Positions 53,766-62,836 of a stretch of DNA of 64,000 nt are shown here, one piece after another. The stretch spans positions 25,706 through 89,705 of the forward strand of contig QHVT01000024.1 in assembly GCA_003223645.1 (NCBI GenBank). Reading direction: 5' to 3'. The stretch comes from Acidobacteriota bacterium (GTDB lineage Bacteria; Acidobacteriota; Thermoanaerobaculia; Gp7-AA8). Made by a program: the position numbers and the translations under genes. How positions within the stretch are numbered: the first letter of the stretch is position 1; each line of letters starts with the position of its first letter. Below the pieces are notes generated by a model. That model did not search any database, was not told the DNA's origin, and saw only the letters and a program-made list of their open reading frames with translations.

Positions 53766-55469
53766 TCGATACGTGAGCGATCGCTGATCCGCGCGGACCA
53801 ACTCGAATGCGCGCGACGGCGTGAATCCCGCGTCGGGTTTGACGACGAAGTACTGCGCGCCGAATGAGCGCAGCAACACTGCGAGCAGATCGGGCTTTTG
53901 CAAATACGGCAGCACGAGCGGGTAGCGATAGCGCCCGAACCAGTTGCCGACGAAACGGCCGCGCGCGTAGTACGCGGCGTTCTCGCCGTCGAGCACGTAC
54001 ACGCTGTGTTGCGGGTCGATCGCGCGCAGCGCGGCGTACGGCCAGGATTTTCGCGCGAGATACGCATCGCGCTGCGCGCTCGTGCGCACGAGCGGGCCTT
54101 CACGCTGGAGCTCTCGAACGTTCCAGCGCATCACCGGGAGAAGGAGCACGATCGACGCGATGACGATCGCTGTCTTTTTCACGCGCTGCGGAATCGCGGA
54201 CGCGACGCAGACCGCGAGCAGCGGGATGACGATGAGCAGAAACCGCGAGTCGAGCCGCCAGCAGACGAGGATGTACGACAGCGCACCGATGAACAGGATG
54301 CGCAGGCGTTTGTCGACGTACGCGCCGATCGCCGCGAACGGAGCGAGCGCAAGGATCCACGGACGGACATTGATGAAGAAGTTGCGGTAGATCCATTCGC
54401 GCAGCTCGGGCGGGTGGAAGTAATCCGCGGTCTGCAGCGACGAGGAGAGATCGAGGCCCCAGTCGTTCGCGCCGAAATACGGAAAGACCGGATTGCCGGT
54501 GAGCGCCGTGATGCGGATGTACCACGGCGCGGCGACGACGAGCACGCCGAGAACATAGAGGGCGATCGCGCGAAACTTGCGCAGCGCGAGGAGCGCGATG
54601 CCGAAGAACGCGACGAAGAAGAGTCCGTGATACTTCGTCGCCGCGGCCATGCCGGCGAACGCGCCGACGAGGAACAGCCAACCGCGATGTTCGGTCTCGC
54701 GCCAGCGCATCCACGCGACGAACGCGAGCGTCACCGCGAGCGTCAGTCCGCATTCGACGTGCGCGACGGACGCCGCCTCGTTCACCCGCGGAACCGCGAA
54801 CCAGATCGCCATCCCGAAGAGCGCGCGCGGACCGTCGACGAGGGATGCAATCGCGAACGCGATCGCGACGAAGCAAAGCCACTGCGTGAGCTGCGCCGTC
54901 AAATCGTCCGACACGAGCAGCGCAGCGGAGAACACGACTTCGTTCAGCTGCGGGAACACCGGAAAGCGCAGATTGTCCGCGTACACGAGCGCGCCCGCGT
55001 TCGCAAACAAACGCGCATAGGGCAAGTGGTACATGGTCTCGTCGTAAGCCGAAGGCGGATAAAGCGCGCGGAGGAAGGGAAGGATTTGGACTGCGGCGGC
55101 TACGCCGCCGCTTTTCCACACCGCTTTTGAAAGCGGCGGCGCAGCCGCCGCGGTCCAAAGGAGAGCCATCACGGCGAGCAACACGAACACTGCGATGCGG
55201 GTGAGCATCCCAAGCGCAGCAACCACGAACAAAACCTGCGCGAACGCGCAGAGCCCCACCCCCAACGCCACGGCGCCACCCACTCCAGGCAAACGGGCCG
55301 TCAGCGCGCGGCCGGTGCCGTAGCAGAGTGCCGCGAAGATCGCGATCTCGATCGCATGTATGAGGACGATCAGCCTTCGTCTCCTGTGGAGCGGCGGCCG
55401 CTCCCGGCCGCCGAATTCTCGCGAGGGCCGACGGCCGAAGCGGCCGCCGCTCCACTCGCCAGGGCGCAA
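53754..55469 (-). CDS. GT-C fold membrane glycosyltransferase (ArnT/PMT-like), with embedded repeat
   Basis: About 538 aa of real protein; the start is uncertain. The open frame reaches TTG 55469, but residues 1-31 (RPGEWSGGRFGRRPSREFGG...) are repeat D2, so the true start is probably near 55370 at a CTG preceded by AGGAG, or another alternative codon. Many membrane segments; the family catalytic-loop pattern YDETMYHLPYARLF; FLVGAFAGMAAATKYHGLFF; NPVFPYFGANDW. Residues about 104-128 (WTAAAAPPLSKAVWKSGGVA) are encoded by repeat C2, lying in an external loop. It would transfer a sugar from a lipid carrier. Confidence 0.75.
   Translation of the reverse strand: MRPGEWSGGRFGRRPSREFGGRERPPLHRRRRLIVLIHAIEIAIFAALCYGTGRALTARLPGVGGAVALGVGLCAFAQVLFVVAALGMLTRIAVFVLLAVMALLWTAAAAPPLSKAVWKSGGVAAAVQILPFLRALYPPSAYDETMYHLPYARLFANAGALVYADNLRFPVFPQLNEVVFSAALLVSDDLTAQLTQWLCFVAIAFAIASLVDGPRALFGMAIWFAVPRVNEAASVAHVECGLTLAVTLAFVAWMRWRETEHRGWLFLVGAFAGMAAATKYHGLFFVAFFGIALLALRKFRAIALYVLGVLVVAAPWYIRITALTGNPVFPYFGANDWGLDLSSSLQTADYFHPPELREWIYRNFFINVRPWILALAPFAAIGAYVDKRLRILFIGALSYILVCWRLDSRFLLIVIPLLAVCVASAIPQRVKKTAIVIASIVLLLPVMRWNVRELQREGPLVRTSAQRDAYLARKSWPYAALRAIDPQHSVYVLDGENAAYYARGRFVGNWFGRYRYPLVLPYLQKPDLLAVLLRSFGAQYFVVKPDAGFTPSRAFELVRADQRSLTYRLRE
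55085..55159. repeat. Repeat C2 (GGACTGCGGCGGC hairpin) inside a coding region
   Basis: TTTGGACTGCGGCGGCTACG at the left and its complement at the right, loop with CACACCGC as in C1. 75 bp by these edges, exactly 25 codons, translated in the GT-C gene. Confidence 0.88.
55385..55455. repeat. Repeat D2 (GTGGAGCGGCGGCCGC hairpin)
   Basis: TGTGGAGCGGCGGCCGCT at the left pairs with AGCGGCCGCCGCTCCAC at the right; middle contains AATTCTCGCGAG. First copy in the 174-bp duplication. Confidence 0.9.
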
Positions 55470-55558
55470 TTGTCGCGCAGGTCAGAACCCCGGCAGGAGC
55501 ACATCCAGCATGCGTTCCGGATTTTTGACGTCGGCGAGGACGATCAGCCTTCGTCTCC

Positions 55559-55629
55559 TGTGGAGCGGCGGCCGCTCCCGGCCGCCGAATTCTCGCGAGA
55601 GCCGGCGGCCGAAGCGGCCGCCGCTCCAC
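55559..55629. repeat. Repeat D3 (GTGGAGCGGCGGCCGC hairpin)
   Basis: Second copy, at +174 from D2. It lies 3' of the kinase-ATPase stop codon (55656). Confidence 0.9.
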
Positions 55630-55655
55630 TCACCAGGGCGCAATTGTCGCGCAGG

Positions 55656-58600
55656 TCAGAACCCCGGCAGGAGCACATCCAGCAGGCGTTCCGGATTTTT
55701 GACGTCGGGCAGCGACGCGATCTCGCCGCGCCGCATGCGCGCCGCGTGCGCGTACAGCATCAGCTCCGCTTTCTCGAAGTCGCGCGCCGCCTTCGCAAGC
55801 AGATCATCCGCGACTTCTTTTTTGCGGCGCAGCGAAGCGACGCCCGCGCGCAACGCGGTCGCGAACGGCAGCGACCACGCGACGCCTTCCTTCTCGATCG
55901 CCGCCGCATCGCGCTCCGCGACCTCGGTCAGCCCGCGATCGCCGCCGCCCTTCGCCGCCGCGAGCGCGGTGCGTCCGCGCAGATGCAGTCCTTCGATGCG
56001 AATGAACTGCACGCGCAGCAGGAACGACTCCTTCATCTTCGGCCAGCGCTCTTCGACGCGCCGCCACGCCGACGCCCAGTTGCCGTTGTACAAGTCGATC
56101 TGATTTTCGGCGAGCATCTCGAGGTAGTGCTGCAGGTGAAATCCGTGCAGCGTCCAGCGGTCCATCACCTGCCGCAACGCACGATGTCCCGCCTCCGGCT
56201 CGTCATTCGCGAGATACACGATTCCGGGACGGCACACCGGATCGATGCCCGCGTACAAATCGCCGCGCTCCTCCGCTTCGCGCAGGCGCTGCGGCACGCG
56301 TTGCGCGAGCTGCGCCATCTCGCCGAGGTACGTCAGTGACGAGAGCGCGTAATTCACCGTCGTGCTGATCTCCCACGTCACGCCGGTGCAGCGCTCGCGA
56401 AGAATTTCGCTGGCCTCTTCCGCCTTCTCGAACGCGTCCCGGAAATGGCCGAGGTAATAGCTCTCCAGCGAGCGCGCCATCGCGGCCATTCCGAGCGCGT
56501 GCGGCTGCGCGACCTGCCGCGCGCTGCGCTCTGCTTTCGACACGAGTTTCTCCGTCCGCTTCCTCCCCTTCTCGCCATTCGTCGACGAAAACGCCGCCTC
56601 GGTCGCCAGCGCGCGCGCAATGCGATACGGCTCGCCGACGCGCAGCGCCTCGCGCAAGTGGATCGGCTGAAAGTACGCGGAGCGGATGTTGTCGATGCGC
56701 GCGAGCCCGGTGACGACGGCCCACAGCACGTCGATGCGCGTCAGCTCCGACTGCGGGATCAGTTCTTCCGCGCGGTCTTTGTGTTTCAGTCCGCGCAGTT
56801 TCAAACGGAGACGTCCCATCAGGATGCCGATGACCGCCGCGCGCGGCGTCGCCGGAATCTTCAGGCCGATCGACGCGAGGACGTTCTTGATCACGCCGAG
56901 GCCCTCGTCGACGTGGCCGGCGCGCAGCAGACCTTCCGACGCGCGGCGCATGAGCTCGAGCCGCGTCGCCGGATCGGCGTTTTTCGCAGCGTGAAAATAG
57001 TACGGTGCGGCGTCGGCGCCGCGTCCCGCGTTCGCGAGCGCGTCGCCGAGCTTCGTCAGCAACTCCGGCCGCGGCTCGCCGCCTTCGAGGCCGAGCGCCA
57101 TGCCGAAGAAATGCGCGGCGTTCTCGAACGCGAGCGCCTTGTTCGCGCGTTCCGCGGCGTCGAGCGCGTGCACCGCCGCTTTCGCGGGCTCGCCGCCGCC
57201 GAGGTAGTGAACGGCGAGCACCTCGGGATCGCCGGCGCCGTGCTCTTCGAGCGTGCGTGCGATCGTGAGATGCAACGTGCGCCGCCGCTCCGCGGTGAGC
57301 GCGTGCACGATCGCCTCGCGAATGCGATCGTGGTAGACGTCGACTTCGTCGCGCCCGCTGCGCACGCGCGTGCGCAGCAGATGATCGGCGCGCAGCCGCG
57401 CGAGCATTGCCTCATCGTCCGCGCGCAGATTCGCGGCGGCATTCGCGGCCGTCGTCACGATCGGACGTCCGGCGACGGAAACGATCTCCAGCAGATCGCG
57501 CGCGACTTCGGGCAGCAGTCCGACGCGCGCGCGAATCAGCTTGTCGAGCACCGCGCCGCTTCCTTCGACGTCCGCGGCGACAACGCCGGTCGCCTCGGAG
57601 AATCGCGCCAGCTCGACGATGAAGAACGGACTCCCCCCGCCTTCTTTCGCGATCGACTCGACGCGATCGAAGCTTTCGCTCGCATCGGGCAAGAGCAGCG
57701 AGCGCGCGAGGTTGCGCGCCTCGGCCGCCGTCAGCTCGCCGATTTCGATCTCGCGCAGGTCGCCGAGCGCGCCTTCGGTCTCGCGCAGTTTCTTCAGCTC
57801 GATGAGCATCGGACTCGTTTCCGCTTCCTCGGTGCGATGACACGCGACGAGCAAGAGCGGCGGCGCATCGGGCGGCCGCAGCAACTCGGCCAGCAGCGCC
57901 GCGCTGTCGCGATCGCCCCACTGCACGTCGTCGAGAAAAAGGATGACGCGATGCTCGTCGGTCATGCGCGACATCAATTCGCGCAATGCAGCGAATGCGC
58001 GGCGCCGCAACTCGACCGAGTCCGGAATCTCCAGCGCCTTGCGCCGCGCCTTCTGCACCGGCGCAATCTCCTGCAGCACGGGAAAGAGTCGTGCGAGCGT
58101 CGCGACGTCCGTCGGCAACAGCGCTTTCGCCTCGAGCGTCGTCACGCGACGCAGGTAGCGCGCGAGATCGTCGATCAGACTGTCGACCGCTTTGTACGGC
58201 ACCGACTCCTGCTCGTACGAGCGCCCGCTGAAGACGACGATCGACGGATCCTGATGTTGCGCCTCGTGCAGAAACGCGCGCACGAGCGCGGTCTTGCCCA
58301 TGCCCGACTTGCCGCGCACGAGCACCGTCACCGGCGTGTTGCGCTCCGTTGCTTCGAGCGCGGCCTCGAGTTGCTTCAATTCCGCGCCGCGTCCGATGAA
58401 CGGCGTCTCGCGCGGACGCATGAGCGTGATCGCGGACGCGCGCTGGCGCTCCTGCTGATCGATGACGCGCGTCACGATGTCGCGCGCGGTCGGGCGATCG
58501 TCCGGCGTGCGCCGCAGCAGATCGATCGACAACTTGCTGAGGTCCTCGGGGATCGATCGCATGAGGCCCAGCGGAAACTGCGGATCGGTCGTCCGCTTCT

Positions 58601-59411
58601 GCATCAGCATCGAATAGAAGTTGCCGGTGAACGGCAGCGTGCCGGTCAGCGCCTCGTACAGCATCACGCCGATCGCGTAGCAATCGCTCGCTTCGCTCGC
58701 CGGCAGATCGGCGATCTGTTCGGGAGCCATGTACGCGGGCGTTCCGCCGAACGTGACTTTCTTGTCGAAGCCCGCGACGTCGGTGGCCAGCCCGAAGTCG
58801 AGAACGACGACGCGTCCCGCCGGCGTGATGAGCACGTTCGACGGTTTCAAATCGCGATGCAGCTTGCCGGCGTCATGCAGCGAGGCGACGCCTTCGCCGA
58901 GCTGGCGCAGCGTGCGGCGCAGTTGCTTGTAGTCGATCGCGGCCGCCTCGATCGCCGGCGGCTCCCGCGGCGGCGTGTCGATCTTCGGCGTCTTCTGCAG
59001 ATCGAGCATCTCCAGCCCGGCGTCGCTGATGATCGTCGAGCGCTCGGTCGTTTCGTCGTCGTACTGCGATGCCGCGGCGCTGCGCCCGCGGATCGATTGC
59101 AGGAAGTCGACGCCGTCGACGAGCTCCATCGTGAAGAACCACTCGTCGCCTTCGCCGACCAGCTCGTACAAGCGGACGAGGTTCGGATGCACGACGTCCG
59201 CGAGCGCGCGAAACTCGCTCTTGAGCCGATAGATCGCCGACGCATCCGTGCCGAGGAGTTTTTTCAGCGCGACGACGTGCCCGCGCTCGCGATCGAAGGC
59301 TTCGTAGACAACACCCATGCCTCCGGCGCCGATCCGCCGCTGAATGGTGAAACGCCCACTGGCAAGAACTCCCGGCTCGGACATGCGAACCCGCGCGATT
59401 ATCTCATTCAC
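55656..59411 (-). CDS. Ser/Thr kinase fused to AAA ATPase and TPR-like helices
   Basis: 1251 aa (GTG at 59411; an ATG at 59384 is an alternative). Kinase domain about 20-320: GAGGMGVVYEAF, VALKKLLG, HRDLKPSNVL, LDFGLATDV, MAPEQ; a 50-residue insertion (about 128-180) lies between the hinge and catalytic loop. ATPase from about 345: FIGRGAELKQLEAALEA, Walker A GKSGMGKTA, Walker B ILFLDDVQWGD. The C-terminal half (about 700-1250) is TPR-like helical repeats. This matches PknK/adenylate-cyclase-type STAND regulators, in which the kinase may sense and oligomerise. Cytosolic. The tail end is duplicated at 55362-55535. Confidence 0.9.
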   Translation of the reverse strand: MNEIIARVRMSEPGVLASGRFTIQRRIGAGGMGVVYEAFDRERGHVVALKKLLGTDASAIYRLKSEFRALADVVHPNLVRLYELVGEGDEWFFTMELVDGVDFLQSIRGRSAAASQYDDETTERSTIISDAGLEMLDLQKTPKIDTPPREPPAIEAAAIDYKQLRRTLRQLGEGVASLHDAGKLHRDLKPSNVLITPAGRVVVLDFGLATDVAGFDKKVTFGGTPAYMAPEQIADLPASEASDCYAIGVMLYEALTGTLPFTGNFYSMLMQKRTTDPQFPLGLMRSIPEDLSKLSIDLLRRTPDDRPTARDIVTRVIDQQERQRASAITLMRPRETPFIGRGAELKQLEAALEATERNTPVTVLVRGKSGMGKTALVRAFLHEAQHQDPSIVVFSGRSYEQESVPYKAVDSLIDDLARYLRRVTTLEAKALLPTDVATLARLFPVLQEIAPVQKARRKALEIPDSVELRRRAFAALRELMSRMTDEHRVILFLDDVQWGDRDSAALLAELLRPPDAPPLLLVACHRTEEAETSPMLIELKKLRETEGALGDLREIEIGELTAAEARNLARSLLLPDASESFDRVESIAKEGGGSPFFIVELARFSEATGVVAADVEGSGAVLDKLIRARVGLLPEVARDLLEIVSVAGRPIVTTAANAAANLRADDEAMLARLRADHLLRTRVRSGRDEVDVYHDRIREAIVHALTAERRRTLHLTIARTLEEHGAGDPEVLAVHYLGGGEPAKAAVHALDAAERANKALAFENAAHFFGMALGLEGGEPRPELLTKLGDALANAGRGADAAPYYFHAAKNADPATRLELMRRASEGLLRAGHVDEGLGVIKNVLASIGLKIPATPRAAVIGILMGRLRLKLRGLKHKDRAEELIPQSELTRIDVLWAVVTGLARIDNIRSAYFQPIHLREALRVGEPYRIARALATEAAFSSTNGEKGRKRTEKLVSKAERSARQVAQPHALGMAAMARSLESYYLGHFRDAFEKAEEASEILRERCTGVTWEISTTVNYALSSLTYLGEMAQLAQRVPQRLREAEERGDLYAGIDPVCRPGIVYLANDEPEAGHRALRQVMDRWTLHGFHLQHYLEMLAENQIDLYNGNWASAWRRVEERWPKMKESFLLRVQFIRIEGLHLRGRTALAAAKGGGDRGLTEVAERDAAAIEKEGVAWSLPFATALRAGVASLRRKKEVADDLLAKAARDFEKAELMLYAHAARMRRGEIASLPDVKNPERLLDVLLPGF

Positions 59412-59450
59412 CGTCCATAGTGACGGTGCAGGGCGTTTCGTTACACGTCC

Positions 59451-59549
59451 TTGTGGCGACCGCTGCCCTCAGCGGTCGCAGCGGCGCGAGAGCGCCACTT
59501 GCGCCGCCATGGGGCGGCGCTATGACCGCTGAGGCAGCGGTCACCACAA
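59451..59549. repeat. Repeat E2 (GACCGCTGCCCTCAGCGGTC hairpin)
   Basis: TTGTGGCGACCGCTGCCCTC at the left pairs with GACCGCTGAGGCAGCGGTCA and CCACAA at the right; inner hairpin GGCGCGAGAGCGCC. Intergenic copy of E1, between the kinase-ATPase start and the phosphatase stop. Confidence 0.88.
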
Positions 59550-59579
59550 CCGAAACGTTTCAAGATTGACGTTCCCAGG

Positions 59580-61502
59580 CTACTTCACGCGCACCGCGAC
59601 GAACGTCATGTCGTCGTCGAGCGGGCGCGCGCCGCGCCACGACTCGCTGAACGCGACCAGCTCGCCGATCAGCTCGCGGGCGGTCTTCGCCGCGGAGCGC
59701 TCCAGCTGCGTGAGCACGCGGTCGTAGCCGACCATCTCGCCGTCTTCGTTGCGCAGCTCGGGGAGTCCGTCGCTCATGAACACGACGAAGTCGCCGCTCG
59801 CCAGCGGCACTTCGATTTGCCGGTACGGATAGTCGACGGTGCAGAGGGGCGAGCCGGGGAGATCGAGGCACTCGATCTTGTGATCGGCGCGGCAGACGTA
59901 GACCGGCGGCATGCCCGCGGCGGCGACGAGCATCTGCGTGTGATCGAAGCGCGCCAGCGTGAGCGACATCGCGACGCGCCGCAGGTTCATCCGCCGCAGG
60001 GCACGGCTCGTCTCCGTCAATTCGCGGGCGAGGTTTTCGCCGGACAGTCCGCCGAACAGCGCCTTCGTCGCCGTCACCATCGTGCCGGCGCGCATGCCGT
60101 GTCCGGTGGCGTCGCCGATCGCAAGCAGCAGCGCGTCCTCATTCACGGCGAAGTCGTAGTAATCGCCTCCCACCTCGGATGCGGTCGCGATCCACGTCGC
60201 GATGTCGAGCCGCGCGTGCTCCGGAATCTCGCGCGGCAGCATCGACATCTGCAGCGCGCGCGCTTCTTCGAGCTCGCTCGTCTTGCGCTGGTACTCCGCT
60301 TCCAGCAGCTTGCGCTGCATCAGTTGCTGTTGCGCGCGCGCGAACTCGCGCGAGAGGTAGAGCGACATCGTGGCGATCAACACGACCATCGACGTGAACG
60401 CGATGTAGTTGCCGCCGGGGAGAAACTTCGGCGCGAGGATGCCGAGGTTGCGGAGGAGAGCGAGCGTGAACGCGAGAGCGAGCGTGAGCACGCCGACGCC
60501 GATGAGCTGTGCGCCCTTCGACCAGGCCGTCAGCACGACGCGCCCGAGCTCGACGCAGCTCAGCAGCATGAACACGAACACGAACGGCAGCGCGCGATAC
60601 GTGTCGAACATCGTCCAGACCGCGATCGGCAGCGCAATCACCACCATCACGCGCAACACGCGCTTCGCGTGGCGCCACGGAAAGAGTCCGTACACGAAGC
60701 GCACTCCGAAGAGTCCGAACAGCAGGCCGCCGATGTTCATCGCCGGCTCGGAGACAAGCATGAAGCGGGGATTCGTCGTCAGCGGCTTGTAGAAGAGGAA
60801 GAACGCGAGCAGCGCGTTCGTGAAGCAGAGTCCCGCGAACCAGAGATGATCGATGGCGTCGCGCTGAAATACCCAGTGGCAGAAATGGAGGAGCCCGAAC
60901 GACAGAAACACCGCGGTAAAGAACCAGACCGGGAAGGACGCCTGGCGATTGGCCGCGATGTTGACGCGATGCACCGAATCGGCGAGCCCGATGCGCGTGA
61001 CGAATCCGGAGTGCCAGCCGACGCGCGACAGGCGCTCGTAAAGAGGATTCGTGTAATGAACGGCGAGCTCGTGCCGTCCGGCGCGCTCGAAGCGGAGCTG
61101 CACCGGCGCTTCTTCATGCGCGCGCACTCCGAGGCGATCTCCATCCAGATAGAGATCGGCGGTGCCGAGAGTGCGAATGTCGAGAGCGAGAGGCAGCGTG
61201 ACGATTTCGTTCGGAACGTCCAGCGTCAGGGAAAACCAGCCGTCGCCCGTCCACTCCGGCGGAATCCGATGCGTCGGCAGGACCGTGCTCATCGCGACCG
61301 GCGGCGTCGCGCGAAACTCCCAGATCAGCGGCAGCAACACGACGTCGCCCGCGCGCATGGCCGCAGCATCGATCCGAAAGGGGGTCTGTGGAGCGGCGGC
61401 CGCTTCGGCCGCCGAGGTCTCGCGAGAATCCGGCGCCCGAAGCGGGCGCCGCTCCACCGCGAAAGCCGGCGTCGCCAGCAGAATGATGAGCAGCGTTCGC
61501 AC
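59580..61502 (-). CDS. SpoIIE-type PP2C phosphatase with 7TM sensor region
   Basis: 640 aa. Signal peptide (MRTLLIILLATPAFA). Residues 16-38 (ERRPLRAPDSRETSAAEAAA) come from repeat D4. A periplasmic beta-sandwich (about 40-165) and seven membrane segments (about 190-400) resemble the 7TMR-DISM layout. A coiled coil (about 400-430) leads to the phosphatase domain (about 440-640) with metal Asp residues in EVGGDYYDF, IGDATGHGMRAG, FMSDGLPE and DDDMTFVAV. Dephosphorylates Ser/Thr of a partner, classically an anti-sigma antagonist; no such partner is encoded here. Lies upstream of the kinase-ATPase in the same direction (169 bp gap). Confidence 0.9.
   Translation of the reverse strand: MRTLLIILLATPAFAVERRPLRAPDSRETSAAEAAAAPQTPFRIDAAAMRAGDVVLLPLIWEFRATPPVAMSTVLPTHRIPPEWTGDGWFSLTLDVPNEIVTLPLALDIRTLGTADLYLDGDRLGVRAHEEAPVQLRFERAGRHELAVHYTNPLYERLSRVGWHSGFVTRIGLADSVHRVNIAANRQASFPVWFFTAVFLSFGLLHFCHWVFQRDAIDHLWFAGLCFTNALLAFFLFYKPLTTNPRFMLVSEPAMNIGGLLFGLFGVRFVYGLFPWRHAKRVLRVMVVIALPIAVWTMFDTYRALPFVFVFMLLSCVELGRVVLTAWSKGAQLIGVGVLTLALAFTLALLRNLGILAPKFLPGGNYIAFTSMVVLIATMSLYLSREFARAQQQLMQRKLLEAEYQRKTSELEEARALQMSMLPREIPEHARLDIATWIATASEVGGDYYDFAVNEDALLLAIGDATGHGMRAGTMVTATKALFGGLSGENLARELTETSRALRRMNLRRVAMSLTLARFDHTQMLVAAAGMPPVYVCRADHKIECLDLPGSPLCTVDYPYRQIEVPLASGDFVVFMSDGLPELRNEDGEMVGYDRVLTQLERSAAKTARELIGELVAFSESWRGARPLDDDMTFVAVRVK
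61387..61457. repeat. Repeat D4 (GTGGAGCGGCGGCCGC hairpin) inside a coding region
   Basis: TGTGGAGCGGCGGCCGCTT at the left and GCGGGCGCCGCTCCAC at the right, middle with CTCGCGAGAA as in D2. Falls directly after the signal peptide cleavage site of the SpoIIE protein. Confidence 0.9.
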
Positions 61503-61576
61503 TGATCGATCCTACGTTGCAACCGTTCACACGTTAGCAGCAACACGTCACAGTCCGGTGAGATAGCATCCCGCGC

Positions 61577-62632
61577 ATGAAACAGACTGCAATCGCCACC
61601 GCGCTTCTTCTCGCGACGCTGTCGGCGTTCGGCCAGGGCGCCATTCGCGCGCCGGAGGCGAGTCCGGCGGCGAGCGTCGGTCAGGCCATCGGCATCACCG
61701 ACGTCAACATCACCTACCACCGTCCCACGGTCAACAAGCGCCGCATCTGGAACGGCCTCGTTCCGTACGGCACGCCGTGGCGCACCGGCGCGAACGAGAA
61801 CACGACGATCTCGTTCTCGACGCCGGTGAAAATCGAGGGGCAGGACCTGCCGGCCGGCACGTACGCGCTCTACGCGATTCCGAGCGCGTCGCAGTGGACG
61901 ATCATCTTCAGCAAATTCACCGGCGACTGGGGGGTGTACAACTACGACCCGTCCGAGGACGCGTTGCGCGTGAACGTGACGCCGCAGGCGACGGAGAATT
62001 CGGAGGAGCGGCTCGTCTACACGTTCGACGACGTGACGAACAGTTCCGCCATCGCGTCGCTGCGCTGGGAAAAACTGCGCGTGCCGATGAAGATCGACGT
62101 CGATCTCACGTCGACGATGCGCGCGAACATCGCCTCGACGCTGCGCGGCGGAAAACATTGGGACGCAAACGCGTGGGCCGCCGCCGCGCGATGGGAGCTG
62201 CGCAACGGCAGCGCCGACACCGCGTCGACGTATGCCGATCACGCGTTGTCGCTCGCCACGACGAGCGGCACGCTGCGAACGAAAGCCGCCGTGCTCGAGA
62301 AGAAAGGCGACGCCAAAGGCGCAGCCGATTTGCGCGAGCGCGCGAAATCGATCGCCACCGAAGCCGAAACCATCGGACTCGGCTACGGCCCGCTCGTCGG
62401 CGCGAAGAAATACGACGAAGCGATCGCATACCTCAACAACTACGCCACCGCCCATCCCGCCAGCAGTGAGCTCTGGCGCATCTACGCCGGCCTCGGCGAA
62501 GCCTACGCCGCGAAAGGCGACGCCGCGAAAGCGAAGGAGAACTTCGACAAAGCGATGGCGGCCGCGCACGACACCGCGGAGCGCACGGAAGTGTGGGACT
62601 CGATCAACAGCGCGGCGGCGGAGGTGAAGTAA
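61577..62632 (+). CDS. DUF2911 secreted protein with C-terminal TPR-like repeats
   Basis: 351 aa. Signal peptide (ends SAFGQG). DUF2911 region about 25-180: ITDVNITYHRPTVNKRRIWN, LVPYGTPWRTGANENTTISF, IEGQDLPAGTYALYAIPS, FTGDWGVYNYD. The rest (about 190-351) consists of TPR-like helices (NAWAAAARWELRNGSADTAS, KYDEAIAYLNNYATAHPASS). Function unknown; periplasmic. Diverges from the SpoIIE phosphatase gene over a 74-bp gap. Confidence 0.88.
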   Translation: MKQTAIATALLLATLSAFGQGAIRAPEASPAASVGQAIGITDVNITYHRPTVNKRRIWNGLVPYGTPWRTGANENTTISFSTPVKIEGQDLPAGTYALYAIPSASQWTIIFSKFTGDWGVYNYDPSEDALRVNVTPQATENSEERLVYTFDDVTNSSAIASLRWEKLRVPMKIDVDLTSTMRANIASTLRGGKHWDANAWAAAARWELRNGSADTASTYADHALSLATTSGTLRTKAAVLEKKGDAKGAADLRERAKSIATEAETIGLGYGPLVGAKKYDEAIAYLNNYATAHPASSELWRIYAGLGEAYAAKGDAAKAKENFDKAMAAAHDTAERTEVWDSINSAAAEVK

Positions 62633-62777
62633 GTCTTCGATAGCGCGCCGGCGTCAACCGAACACAGTTGTGGTACGTGCTCGCGAACGACGAGGGACAC
62701 GGCTTTCGGAAACGGCGGAAATCCGATTATCCAGTTTTATCTGACAGTGATATTTCTGCAGGAGTATTTGCTGCGGT

Positions 62778-62801
62778 GAGGGATCTCGTGTCCCTCTTTT
62801 T
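62778..62801 (+). terminator. Terminator-like hairpin upstream of the last gene
   Basis: GAGGGA-N7-TCCCTC stem followed by a T-rich run. It is 145 bp after the DUF2911 stop and 35 bp before the next ATG, so it is either a late terminator or an attenuator in the next gene's leader. Confidence 0.55.
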
Positions 62802-62836
62802 CTTCGTTCTGCGCTTACGGAGATAAGGAGGATGTC

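Larger units (their letters stand above)
55362..55709. repeat. 174-bp tandem duplication spanning a gene boundary
   Basis: 55362-55535 and 55536-55709 are near-identical at an exact 174-bp offset. Each copy holds the GTGGAGCGGCGGCCGC palindrome (repeats D2 and D3) and the last 17-odd codons of the kinase-ATPase gene (DVKNPERLLDVLLPGF plus stop). The proximal copy also forms the start of the GT-C gene. A few substitutions separate the copies. Confidence 0.95.

Noticed and set aside
56445..59420. 991-codon plus-strand ORF antisense to the kinase-ATPase gene
   Set aside because: Arg-rich shadow of a GC-rich gene; the minus-strand frame has complete kinase and ATPase motifs.
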